The notes beneath the pieces were generated by a model. The model was not told the DNA's origin, made no database searches, and saw nothing but the letters and a program-made list of their open reading frames with translations. From positions 1 through 30,390 of IMG/VR virus record IMGVR_UViG_3300030329_000805: a stretch of DNA of 30,390 bases; one strand, written 5' to 3'. Position 1 is the stretch's first letter, and each line of letters opens with the position of its first letter. Made by a program: the position numbers and the translations under genes. This DNA is from a virus. This document shows positions 24,445-30,346 of this stretch, one piece after another.

Positions 24445-24676
24445 TAGTTTCTCCGTTGGGTGTGAGAGCCTCATCATCTAGATTACTCTGGATAATTTTA
24501 TTAAATGTTTGTTGGGCTGCTTGGAGTACATTACTTCTCAGGTTCAAGACCTGTAATTCTTTCTGTACCTCAACGAGATACCCGAATGCGACACGGGCAT
24601 CTTCGGCCAGCTTCCCAACGTCATAGACTCCCTCATCTGTGGAGTACGTTAAGTTTGCTTGTTCTGCTTCACTCAA
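24413..24676 (-). CDS. Small helical protein between SSB and primase-helicase
   Basis: 87 residues, beginning MSEAEQANLTYSTDEGVYDV, then an Ala/Leu/Gln-rich helix (LVEVQKELQVLNLRSNVLQ) and an acidic Asn/Glu-rich tail. It resembles short proteins I recall beside primase genes in marine phages, possibly DUF6447-like; that is tentative. Overlaps the SSB stop by four bases and the primase start by 32. Confidence 0.6.
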   Translation of the reverse strand: MSEAEQANLTYSTDEGVYDVGKLAEDARVAFGYLVEVQKELQVLNLRSNVLQAAQQTFNKIIQSNLDDEALTPNGETNGADNEAKGV

Positions 24677-25323
24677 AAGTCATCACCTCCATCTTGATTA
24701 TATTCCACCAGGTCTAACACGGTTACTGATCCTAGTCCAGCGCGTTTGATGGTTCCTCTAGGCCCATTGTAGGCCGTATGAAACCACTTCACCTTTACGC
24801 GAGAACCATTGCCAACCGACATGTCTACCTCAGTTTCACCATCTGCATCGTAAAGCTTAGGTACTGCGTTTGGTCTACCATCTTTAGACAATTCAAATTT
24901 AGAAAAGTTAACTACGGGATCAGGGGTATACTTCCTACTCCCTGCTGCAAAGGTTCCTACATATCCAGCATCCGCAAACTTCTGAAAGATTTCATCCGTT
25001 ACAGCCAGATTCAGTTCGTACTTTGCTCTGCCTGTTTGAAAGGGATCTTTCGGTACGGTTACGTTTGCCCAATATGCTACACCTTCGACTGTTTCTGGTA
25101 AGCCACTCATTTCTGCACTCACTCCTTCTATTAAAGAATTACAAAATGGGATAAAAATATCCTCGTTAAAATCTAGATCAATGCCCTCCTGTATGGTTAG
25201 TATTACGTGGTTATGCTTATGCTCTGTTGTGTAAGACATCTTATCACTGTACATAAGCTGTTGGTATTTACTGTGTACAAATTTATCGTACTCTGCCTCA
25301 GAGAGTAAGAAGCGATCTTCCAT
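24673..25323 (-). CDS. T7 gp2.5-type single-stranded DNA-binding protein with N-terminal extension
   Basis: 216 residues from the ATG that overlaps the upstream stop (TGATG). The C-terminal 140 residues look like the gp2.5 OB-fold: AYWANVTVPKDPFQ, YELNLAVTDEIFQKF, GNGSRVKVKWFHTAYN and LGSVTVLDLVEY. They end in an acidic DGGDDF tail with a terminal Phe, the hallmark that contacts polymerase and helicase in T7. Residues 1-76 are an extra, weakly conserved-looking domain. An internal ATG at 25095 (Met77) has AAGGAG 11 bases upstream, so a short form of 140 residues is possible. It coats single strands during replication and recombination. Confidence 0.82.
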   Translation of the reverse strand: MEDRFLLSEAEYDKFVHSKYQQLMYSDKMSYTTEHKHNHVILTIQEGIDLDFNEDIFIPFCNSLIEGVSAEMSGLPETVEGVAYWANVTVPKDPFQTGRAKYELNLAVTDEIFQKFADAGYVGTFAAGSRKYTPDPVVNFSKFELSKDGRPNAVPKLYDADGETEVDMSVGNGSRVKVKWFHTAYNGPRGTIKRAGLGSVTVLDLVEYNQDGGDDF

Positions 25324-25529
25324 CACCAAGACCCTAAGTAATTTATAAACTCAGGGAAAAGATCATAGACATCCTGCTCCTTCATGTCATCTGTGAGGCG
25401 TTCATTAACAAAATGCATGAAGCGTTCTTTAATCCTTTCATCAGGACAAGGACATCCTATGTGAAAGGAGAATACCTTCACCCAAATATCTTCTATTGCA
25501 ATTTTATCAATGGTCATATGGCCGAGCAT
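25323..25529 (-). CDS. 68-residue small protein upstream of SSB
   Basis: Start chosen at the ATG with GGAGG seven bases upstream; an in-frame TTG at 25544 would be longer but has no such site. It contains FHIGCPCPDERIKERFMHF and an acidic middle. The stop overlaps the SSB ATG. Two Cys but no clear metal site; unknown function. Confidence 0.6.
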   Translation of the reverse strand: MLGHMTIDKIAIEDIWVKVFSFHIGCPCPDERIKERFMHFVNERLTDDMKEQDVYDLFPEFINYLGSW

Positions 25530-25550
25530 ATCACATCCTCCCAAGCTAAG

Positions 25551-25715
25551 TCAACTCTTTTCTATTAAATCGATTTGGATCTCTAGAATTTTTTCTGCAA
25601 GTCTGTCCACCATAAGATCGAAAGCGTCTGTCTTATCGTAGCCCAGGCTAGTCAAGACTTCTATTGATTTGTCCCTTGATATTTCTATAGCTCGTTCATA
25701 GGCATCATCGCTCAT
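25551..25715 (-). CDS. 54-residue small acidic protein
   Basis: Starts MSDDAYERAIEISRDK, then TSLGYDKTDAFDLMVDRL and an Ile/Leu-rich helix ending in IEKS. GAGG lies nine bases before the ATG. Overlaps the previous small gene by 11 bases. The whole protein looks helical; no family recognised. Confidence 0.55.
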   Translation of the reverse strand: MSDDAYERAIEISRDKSIEVLTSLGYDKTDAFDLMVDRLAEKILEIQIDLIEKS

Positions 25716-25869
25716 CGTCGTCTACCTCATACAGGTATACTACCTTCATCATCGCTTCGAACATTTCTCTGAAAGTCTCAGCACTTAGGTATTCGCATTT
25801 GTTTTGCATGTGATGATAGCGATACTCCTTATACGTTTCATCGAACTGCTGTTCAGTATATAAAATCAT
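25705..25869 (-). CDS. 54-residue small protein
   Basis: Starts MILYTEQQFDETYKEYRYH and ends in an acidic VDDDER. Its ATG overlaps the previous stop as ATGA, and its own end overlaps the following gene by 11 bases. Charged, helical, with one Cys. No recognised family; support comes from tight packing and amino acid composition. Confidence 0.55.
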   Translation of the reverse strand: MILYTEQQFDETYKEYRYHHMQNKCEYLSAETFREMFEAMMKVVYLYEVDDDER

Positions 25870-26030
25870 TTTATTTTCTTCCAGTTCTCGTTGAATAAAA
25901 CAAAGTGAGTACGGTCTTCCGTATCTTTGAAGGTGAACTGAGCGGCCAGTATCTGTGTTACTACGCCACTGCTCAAGCCTCCAAAGGCTGACTCGTACTC
26001 CACCCTGTCGCCAATTTTAGGAGGCTTAAT
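25866..26030 (-). CDS. KOW/Tudor-like small beta protein, probable AUU start
   Basis: 54 residues from the ATT at 26030. The sequence KIGDRVEYESAFGGLSSG followed by VVTQILAAQFTF and HFVLFNENWKKI looks like a small beta-barrel of the KOW/SH3-like type seen in short phage proteins, which normally begin a few residues before the G-D-x-V. No ATG is in frame; the only usual start is a GTG at 26084, which would add 18 residues translated from within the preceding gene. The ATT has AGGGAG seven bases upstream, and its last T begins the upstream stop TAA, the same arrangement as endonuclease I. The GTG start remains possible. Confidence 0.6.
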   Translation of the reverse strand: MKPPKIGDRVEYESAFGGLSSGVVTQILAAQFTFKDTEDRTHFVLFNENWKKIK

Positions 26031-26439
26031 AGTTAGACTCCCTAATGCACTTCTCCACCACGACTCTTTGATCCACCCAACCACTCGACATATCCTTCAC
26101 AGCATTGAATAGTGTTTCCAATTTCTGTTCGTATGTAGGGGCATCAGGATCTTTAGAATCCATCCAACCTTGAGGGCAGGGGATCTTGAATAGCAAAGAC
26201 TTTTCTTGAGCATCATCAGAACTATAAGGAAATTCCTCTTCGATGTAGGCTGCCACATACCCCTCACTAATTGCATGCCAGAAAAGATTACTTTCATCGC
26301 ACACATACTCCAAGTTCCTGGTGAGCTGCTTTTCTCGTACTGAGTGATCATGTAATGCCTTTTTGTACTTGTCGTTTAACAACTTTGATTCGTGTTTTAC
26401 TACTTCTAGTTCTGCTATCAATTCAGCCTTTGTGGGCAT
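26026..26439 (-). CDS. 137-residue protein, unknown, with N-terminal coiled coil
   Basis: Start placed at MPTKAELIAELEVVKHESK, with AAAAGG about 10 bases upstream. The frame stays open to an ATG at 26535 (ATGA with the upstream stop), but those 32 extra codons run through a strong terminator hairpin and have unnatural composition. Residues 1-45 form a charged helix, probably a coiled coil; the rest contains PYSSDDAQEKSLLFKIPCP and is not recognised. First gene of the replication block after the terminator. Confidence 0.6.
   Translation of the reverse strand: MPTKAELIAELEVVKHESKLLNDKYKKALHDHSVREKQLTRNLEYVCDESNLFWHAISEGYVAAYIEEEFPYSSDDAQEKSLLFKIPCPQGWMDSKDPDAPTYEQKLETLFNAVKDMSSGWVDQRVVVEKCIRESNY
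26038..26043 (-). promoter_or_regulatory. AGGGAG ribosome binding site for the AUU-start gene
   Basis: AGGGAG on the minus strand, seven bases before the ATT at 26030 and inside the end of the upstream gene. It has good spacing for the ATT and is badly placed for the GTG alternative. Confidence 0.5.
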
Positions 26440-26474
26440 GTTTCTTTTTCCTTTTAAGTCTATATTTCTTATGG

Positions 26475-26502
26475 ATAATAAATGAAAACGGAACGCCCTC
26501 AA
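26475..26502 (-). promoter_or_regulatory. Possible sigma70-type promoter for the replication block
   Basis: Minus-strand TTGAGG (26502-26497), 16 bases, then TATTAT (26480-26475). It overlaps the terminator of the upstream gene and lies 36 bases before the next start. The -35 matches consensus in four of six places and the -10 in five of six. Confidence 0.4.
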
Positions 26503-26518
26503 TAATGAAGGCTTCCGT
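26488..26518 (-). terminator. Rho-independent terminator after the DUF932-like gene
   Basis: Minus-strand hairpin with outer arms CGGAA/TTCCG, one bulged G, inner arms GCCTTC/GAGGGC (one G-U pair) and loop ATTATT, followed by TTTTCATTTATT. It begins 14 bases after the stop of the 327-residue gene. Confidence 0.75.
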
Positions 26519-26531
26519 GATCGTTTTCCTT

Positions 26532-27515
26532 TCATGCGGCAAGCTTAAAGAGCTTATTACCATTGATAATCTTCTTCACTTTGTCACCTGACTTGATCTG
26601 AAGAGACTGCACAGTTTCGCTACTTACCTTAGTAGATTGCTGGCAGTGTGTGCTCCAGTGAGTCATCACATTGTAAAGTGCCCAAAGATTCGCACCAAGC
26701 GTAGGTCTGTAGTCCGTACACCACAGAGTCCATAGAGTATTGAGCGGGCTACGCTTTCTTTCTGAACCATCCTTAGTTTTCGTAGCTTCCTCGAACACAC
26801 TCAATATGCTTCGGTCTGTATGCTTCACACCAAGTACAGCCTGGGTATTACCTGAGAGAGTAGCGAGACACTCAAAGGCTTGGCGGTCTGATACTTTAGT
26901 ATTCAGCCACGAGGTCCACCGACTTGTCTCCTCTAGGAAAGATCTTAGACAACCCATAACCTGATCCGCTGCGTTCGGGTGATTGATGTTCTTAGTGTGA
27001 CGTTGCTTGGCTACCGCGAACACCTGACCAAACACCATCTGATTCAGGCATGCAGTTCTCTTGGCCCCTGCCTCATAAACACTAGGCCACGTACCGTCAT
27101 AGGAGTTACGAGCTAAGAGGTCCAGCTCTACAGGTCCTGTCCTACCTATCTCGACTGTGTGAGCAGGGAAGGTGTATCGAGCAAAGGCTCTGGCTCCGTT
27201 GTGTGACACGCCTATGTGTCTTTGAATGCCTGTCAAATCTAGATCAGATTTTATAATACTCTTTTCTAGAAACTTGAATTGCTCTGCGTGAGAGTAGGGG
27301 TTGTGATACTTGTTCCCTACAGTGGCGATGTACTGTCCCGTATCGTTATTGATAAGACCTTTGCGACTTCCTACCTCTTCAAACTCCTCACGATATGTCG
27401 TTGTATTCTTCTTAAAATACAGAGGAACTTCGACGGTTTTGAAAGAGACATCAGGTCCCATTTCTCCTAGGTTATTGATTGCCTCTACTCTTGGATTAAT
27501 AGATGTCAGACTCAT
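26532..27515 (-). CDS. DUF932-like phage protein
   Basis: 327 residues. The segments LARNSYDGTWPSVYEAGAKR, ACLNQMVFGQ and LGANLWALYNVMTHWSTH fit the DUF932 (phage/plasmid-like) family; function unknown. The protein is soluble, basic and rich in Trp near the C-terminus, and ends in a Lys-rich segment. It stands alone between its own strong promoter (about 40 bases of leader) and a terminator, so it is probably made early and in quantity. AAGGA lies 10 bases upstream of the ATG. Confidence 0.75.
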   Translation of the reverse strand: MSLTSINPRVEAINNLGEMGPDVSFKTVEVPLYFKKNTTTYREEFEEVGSRKGLINNDTGQYIATVGNKYHNPYSHAEQFKFLEKSIIKSDLDLTGIQRHIGVSHNGARAFARYTFPAHTVEIGRTGPVELDLLARNSYDGTWPSVYEAGAKRTACLNQMVFGQVFAVAKQRHTKNINHPNAADQVMGCLRSFLEETSRWTSWLNTKVSDRQAFECLATLSGNTQAVLGVKHTDRSILSVFEEATKTKDGSERKRSPLNTLWTLWCTDYRPTLGANLWALYNVMTHWSTHCQQSTKVSSETVQSLQIKSGDKVKKIINGNKLFKLAA

Positions 27516-27555
27516 TAGGATATTTTCCTTTTATTAAAATTTAAATTAAAAAAAC

Positions 27556-27574
27556 ATTCTATAAATTATAGAAT
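27556..27574. promoter_or_regulatory. 19-base palindrome overlapping the promoter (candidate operator)
   Basis: ATTCTATAAATTATAGAAT on the plus strand: 9-base arms around one central base, with no mismatch. It covers the -10 element and the adjacent spacer, where a repressor would block polymerase. A shorter perfect palindrome with the same half-site, TTCTATATAGAA, lies at 29929-29940. Confidence 0.6.
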
Positions 27575-27584
27575 TATTTGTCAA
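27556..27584 (-). promoter_or_regulatory. Strong sigma70 promoter
   Basis: Minus-strand TTGACA (27584-27579), exactly 17 bases, then TAGAAT (27561-27556). Perfect -35 and five of six in the -10. It points at the DUF932-like gene, with an AT-rich leader of about 34-40 bases. Confidence 0.75.
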
Positions 27585-27604
27585 GTGTTAAGGGACATAC
27601 CTCC

Positions 27605-27748
27605 TTATTTATTTTTGAATGTGGGTTGACGTATTGAGAATCCATTGATAGAATCTCTATAACAGGAAACGCACCATAAAAGTGTTATGTTTTTTAAATC
27701 CTTCTTTACTACAGCACTCTTACTACAATGATCGCATGTTTGAATCAC
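27605..27748 (-). CDS. 47-residue zinc-ribbon protein with GTG start
   Basis: The frame starts at GTG with AGGGAG seven bases upstream and encodes four cysteines as two CxxC knuckles: CDHC (Cys5, Cys8) and CVSC (Cys26, Cys29), with KKDLKNITLLW between and CYRDSINGF after. This is a classic small zinc ribbon, probably nucleic acid or protein binding. It begins 17 bases after the SleB hydrolase stop and ends 20 bases before the DUF932 promoter. No other gene fills this stretch. Confidence 0.65.
   Translation of the reverse strand: MIQTCDHCSKSAVVKKDLKNITLLWCVSCYRDSINGFSIRQPTFKNK
27626..27654 (+). promoter_or_regulatory. Promoter-like sequence facing right, antisense to the lysin region
   Basis: Plus-strand TTGACG (27626-27631), 17 bases, TAGAAT (27649-27654). 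It lies inside the zinc-ribbon gene, about 40 bases from the opposing minus-strand promoter. Any transcript would run antisense to the zinc-ribbon and SleB genes. No credible plus-strand gene follows. Confidence 0.35.
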
Positions 27749-27765
27749 TACAGAACTCCCTCTTA

Positions 27766-28239
27766 CTAGTTATAAAATATATGATTGTTTACTTGAACTA
27801 CTTTTGTTTTAGACGCTGCCCAATATGGTTTAACTTTGACAGAGTGATACCACAAGGAACCCTCAGTGATGTCGAATAGTTCTTTATTTAATACTGCTTC
27901 TGCAACACGGAGACATTCTCTCCACATCTTTACGTCCAAGATCTTGTCACTCTTACGATCACAGTACCATGAGAACTGGCACTTATTCGGTACAGGTAAT
28001 TCGTTCCCCTTCCAGTTACGATACAGGGGTCCTTGACGTATGACTGCACATGCATCATCAGGAAATTGTGGAGACTCTACACGATTCATTACTACCTGGG
28101 CGACTGCAAACTTACCCACTGTAGGTTCTATCGAGGCTTCAAAGTATATGTTCTCAGCCAGACAGAACCTATCAGGGTTAGGCTCCAGAGCGTAGGCGCT
28201 ACCAAGTAAAGATAGAATTAAGATACATATCTTAAACAT
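27766..28239 (-). CDS. Secreted SleB-type cell wall hydrolase (endolysin)
   Basis: 157 residues. Residues 1-17 are a cleavable Sec signal peptide (MFKICILILSLLGSAYA, cut before LEP). The mature part is the SleB/Hydrolase_2 domain: CLAENIYFEAS with the conserved Glu34, AVAQVVMNRVESPQFP, CQFSWYCDRKSDK, GSLWYHSV and PYWA, ending in NNHIFYN. These enzymes cut peptidoglycan, probably as lytic transglycosylases or amidases. Four or more Cys may form disulfides in the periplasm. Being secreted by Sec, it would not need the holin for export. It shares one base with the preceding gene. Confidence 0.85.
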   Translation of the reverse strand: MFKICILILSLLGSAYALEPNPDRFCLAENIYFEASIEPTVGKFAVAQVVMNRVESPQFPDDACAVIRQGPLYRNWKGNELPVPNKCQFSWYCDRKSDKILDVKMWRECLRVAEAVLNKELFDITEGSLWYHSVKVKPYWAASKTKVVQVNNHIFYN

Positions 28240-28499
28240 TACTGTTCTTTCTCCCAGTCATACTCATCAGGAGTAGTGCCAGTCATCATCCATTCCCTAT
28301 CTTCGGGAGACAGATGAGGCATAGCATCTTGAATGAGCATTCCACCCATCCAATTATCCATCTGTTCCTTCGTTACATCCATGTCCCGTATGGTGATACG
28401 GTTGGTAAGCAGGGATCTTTTTTCAATTAACATAGTCTTATCTCCAGTATTTGTTTTTGGTTCAAATGAATCTTTCAACATGTCAAAAATATCAGACAC
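28239..28499 (-). CDS. Small conserved-type phage protein, GTG start
   Basis: 86 residues. GTG start with GGAGG seven bases upstream. The C-terminal half (GGMLIQDAMPHLSPEDREWM then MTGTTPDEYDW) resembles a short family found in many phages, with no assigned role. A shorter start at Met23 is possible. Next to the SleB hydrolase with a one-base overlap. Confidence 0.7.
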   Translation of the reverse strand: MSDIFDMLKDSFEPKTNTGDKTMLIEKRSLLTNRITIRDMDVTKEQMDNWMGGMLIQDAMPHLSPEDREWMMTGTTPDEYDWEKEQ

Positions 28500-28501
28500 C
28501 T

Positions 28502-28678
28502 TTATTCCTCCAAAAAATCAAAATCAATGAGCATGCATTGTACCCAGCACCAATCTTCACCATATACTTTATCATTGCACTTGAATTCCGTGGGCCATTC
28601 ACCATTATGCAGATGGTAGTCGAGGGCGTAGGTCTTGAAAGCTTTTTGAACTGCTCCCATGTATCGTCCATCTTTCAT
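28502..28678 (-). CDS. 58-residue acidic protein
   Basis: Starts MKDGRYMGAVQKAFKTYAL and contains NGEWPTEFKCNDKVYGED and WCWVQCMLIDFDFLEE, a natural-looking acidic, Trp-rich composition. AGGAG touches the first ATG directly, which is poor spacing; Met7 at 28660 is an alternative. A second frame here has a better-spaced ATG, but its sequence is not protein-like. It fits exactly between its neighbours. Confidence 0.6.
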   Translation of the reverse strand: MKDGRYMGAVQKAFKTYALDYHLHNGEWPTEFKCNDKVYGEDWCWVQCMLIDFDFLEE

Positions 28679-28681
28679 CTC

Positions 28682-28936
28682 CTATGTTGTTTGCACATCT
28701 AATTCTGTTTCGATCCAGACCTTAGCACCACAGGGTAGAGGCTTCTCTGTATTGTAAACAACGGAGGCGACCACCTTACCTGTCGAATCTACAATATCAG
28801 CACGATTCGTTGTGCGATTCTCTTTGTAATCTTTCACAGTTATTACGGGTAAACTGTTTAAGGTACTTGCCTTCTCCTTATAATAAAGATTATTTCTTTT
28901 TATGTTGTGTTGATTAACGTGAATACGTGTCAACAT
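28682..28936 (-). CDS. Small conserved-type phage protein
   Basis: 84 residues. Begins MLTRIHVNQHNIKRNN and ends with PLPCGAKVWIETELDV, a beginning and end I recall from a short phage protein family of unknown role. The middle carries TVKDYKENRTTNRADI. AGGAG lies eight bases before the ATG. It sits four bases after the DUF7227-like gene. Confidence 0.65.
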   Translation of the reverse strand: MLTRIHVNQHNIKRNNLYYKEKASTLNSLPVITVKDYKENRTTNRADIVDSTGKVVASVVYNTEKPLPCGAKVWIETELDVQTT

Positions 28937-28939
28937 ACG

Positions 28940-29653
28940 TTATACTCCTATTAGGTTTAAGTGTTCAAAATTTATAAGCGATGAGTCAACAACAAACTGT
29001 CCCTTATCTTTCTTAGCCTCTCCCTTCTCGACCAATCCTACAATAACTTTACCAGCCTTGACGTTCACTAGGTCTGATGCATCACCATCGACAACGGGCC
29101 TACCCATAAACTTATCAGGCATAGCACCACGAAAGACCACGGACATAGGTACTTCACTCTTGACAGCCTTGGGTACAAACTTCTGGTACTCAGGCTCACC
29201 GCTGTACGAGAACATGAGATCATAATTCTCTGGAGTCTTTCCAAGCCTAGATGAATTCTTAGTGTAGTCGTAAAAGAAAATATCAGGAAATTCCTGCGGT
29301 ATCCCGTGCTTTTCCCACGGTATATCGGATAGAACATTAAGTCGTACTGCTGCCTTGACTCCCTGCTTTTTGCAAAGCTTGTCAAAGTTTCTCAGTTCTT
29401 TACGTAACTGTTTAAGAAATCCAGACCTGTCACTGTGCCACAAGTCTGTCTTACGCTGTCTACCTGCCTTCACGTTATCAAACACACCCCTACCCGCTGA
29501 TTGCAAACATGCCTTGGCACAACCAGCAACGTTTCGGTATGGACATACAATATCGTCAGGCATAAGTGATAGACCTGCAAGTCTGTATTCTTGAGAACTG
29601 TTGTTGGTCTTGTTTAGTTTGGCGTTACCACCAGTAGTATCTAAAAGTTTCAT
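28940..29653 (-). CDS. Conserved phage protein, DUF7227-like
   Basis: 237 residues. Shows LAGLSLMPDDIVCPYRNVAG, then CAKACLQSAGRG, AVRLNVLSDIPWEKHG, FFYDYTKN and VVDGDASDL, a combination I recall from a phage-only family (DUF7227 type). Cys37, Cys45 and Cys49 may bind metal. No activity is known; the conserved Asp/Arg/Tyr residues suggest an enzyme. An AAGAGAA run precedes the ATG. It heads a run of four small genes ending in the SleB hydrolase. Confidence 0.7.
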   Translation of the reverse strand: MKLLDTTGGNAKLNKTNNSSQEYRLAGLSLMPDDIVCPYRNVAGCAKACLQSAGRGVFDNVKAGRQRKTDLWHSDRSGFLKQLRKELRNFDKLCKKQGVKAAVRLNVLSDIPWEKHGIPQEFPDIFFYDYTKNSSRLGKTPENYDLMFSYSGEPEYQKFVPKAVKSEVPMSVVFRGAMPDKFMGRPVVDGDASDLVNVKAGKVIVGLVEKGEAKKDKGQFVVDSSLINFEHLNLIGV

Positions 29654-29684
29654 TTGGATTCTCTTTTAAAAATTAAGAGGCAGT

Positions 29685-29849
29685 TTACGTTGTGATGCCT
29701 AGCACAGTCCGACCAAGGTTCTCATGGTTGACATACTCATTAGCGTTATGTCATAGCATTTCGGGAGTTACTCGCAGCTTCCGCGACCTGTCAGACTCTC
29801 CACCATCTTGATTAACAATTTTAATTTCTACTAGTTGTGGTTTACCTCC
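29685..29849 (-). pseudogene. Interrupted small ORF: no start codon and an in-frame UGA
   Basis: The frame reads KPQLVEIKIVNQDGGESDR then SRKLRVTPEML, a TGA at 29753-29751, and NANEYVNHENLGRTVLGITT before a TAA. Both halves look like natural protein in a single frame. An ideal AAGGAGG (29851-29845) stands at the beginning, but no ATG, GTG or TTG lies at the right distance. It may be a decayed gene, a readthrough gene or, less likely, chance. Without it the interval 29654-29904 (251 bases) holds nothing else that I can call. Confidence 0.4.
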
Positions 29850-29869
29850 TTAATTTTAAGAAATATATG

Positions 29870-29895
29870 CAAGCCTACCACACTGGATAGACTTG
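29870..29895 (-). terminator. Hairpin after the 42-residue gene, possible terminator
   Basis: Minus-strand arms CAAGTCTATC and GGTAGGCTTG pair over 10 bases (two G-U) around the loop CAGTGT, followed by CATATATTTCTT. It lies about 10 bases after the stop of the basic peptide gene. The trailing U tract is broken, so efficiency is uncertain. Confidence 0.5.
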
Positions 29896-29904
29896 GTATA
29901 GCCC

Positions 29905-30033
29905 CTAACTATAAATTTCTAAATCTTTTTCTATATAGAATGCTCTACGTTTCGTGCGCTTATCCGTAGATTTCATACGCGCCACCCGTACAGCGTTCCT
30001 ACGTTTAGAACGTTCAGTAATTTTATAACCCAT
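29905..30033 (-). CDS. 42-residue very basic peptide
   Basis: Starts MGYKITERSKRRNAVRVAR and ends FYIEKDLEIYS, with about one third Lys/Arg. The ATG overlaps the stop of the membrane protein gene (TGATG), so it is probably coupled to it. The composition suggests nucleic acid binding; no motif recognised. A hairpin follows. Confidence 0.5.
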   Translation of the reverse strand: MGYKITERSKRRNAVRVARMKSTDKRTKRRAFYIEKDLEIYS

Positions 30034-30296
30034 CACTCACCCCATCGCCGTATAGATCGTGCCTTTTCGGTTAACAAATCTATCCATAGTGCATAGGTAA
30101 AGGCAAATTGAATAGAACAAAGTACCGAAAAGACTGCAAAGAATAGACCAAGTGTCAGGAAAACGTGAGAACCTTTCCAGATTCCGAAGTAGATATCACT
30201 TTGGAAAAAGTGAACCACACACCCGTAGCACAATCCCACACATACAAATATGGCAAAGCACCAGAATATAAGACTAAACATAGTTCGAACAAACAT
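30033..30296 (-). CDS. Small membrane protein with two membrane segments
   Basis: 87 residues. Hydrophobic helices at about 6-30 (SLIFWCFAIFVCVGLCYGCV) and 43-72, then a basic tail (EKARSIRRWGE) that should lie in the cytoplasm. Four Cys in the first helix region. GGAG lies seven bases before the ATG. As an early-region gene it could act on the host membrane, for example in exclusion or envelope change; this is not shown by sequence. A terminator stands just upstream, so it may have its own promoter, which I could not identify. Confidence 0.6.
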   Translation of the reverse strand: MFVRTMFSLIFWCFAIFVCVGLCYGCVVHFFQSDIYFGIWKGSHVFLTLGLFFAVFSVLCSIQFAFTYALWIDLLTEKARSIRRWGE

Positions 30297-30320
30297 TATT
30301 TATCTCCAAGTTAAAACAAC

Positions 30321-30346
30321 AAAACGCGCCCAAGATGGACGCGCTT
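30321..30346 (-). terminator. Rho-independent terminator of an upstream operon
   Basis: Minus-strand stem CGCGTCC/GGGCGCG (one G-U) with loop ATCTT, followed by TTTTGTTGTTTT. It would end transcripts entering from beyond the right edge. A frame ending LRKAS-stop at 30372 may be the tail of that gene, but too little is visible to call it. Confidence 0.7.

Noticed and set aside
26440-26535. N-terminal extension of the 137-residue gene to the ATGA overlap
   Set aside because: The extra codons are the terminator hairpin and its tail; the start at 26439 has a ribosome site and a natural N-terminus.
27682-27879. 65-residue plus-strand frame downstream of the right-facing promoter
   Set aside because: No ribosome site, and it overlaps the SleB lysin antisense; if the promoter is real, an untranslated antisense RNA is more likely.
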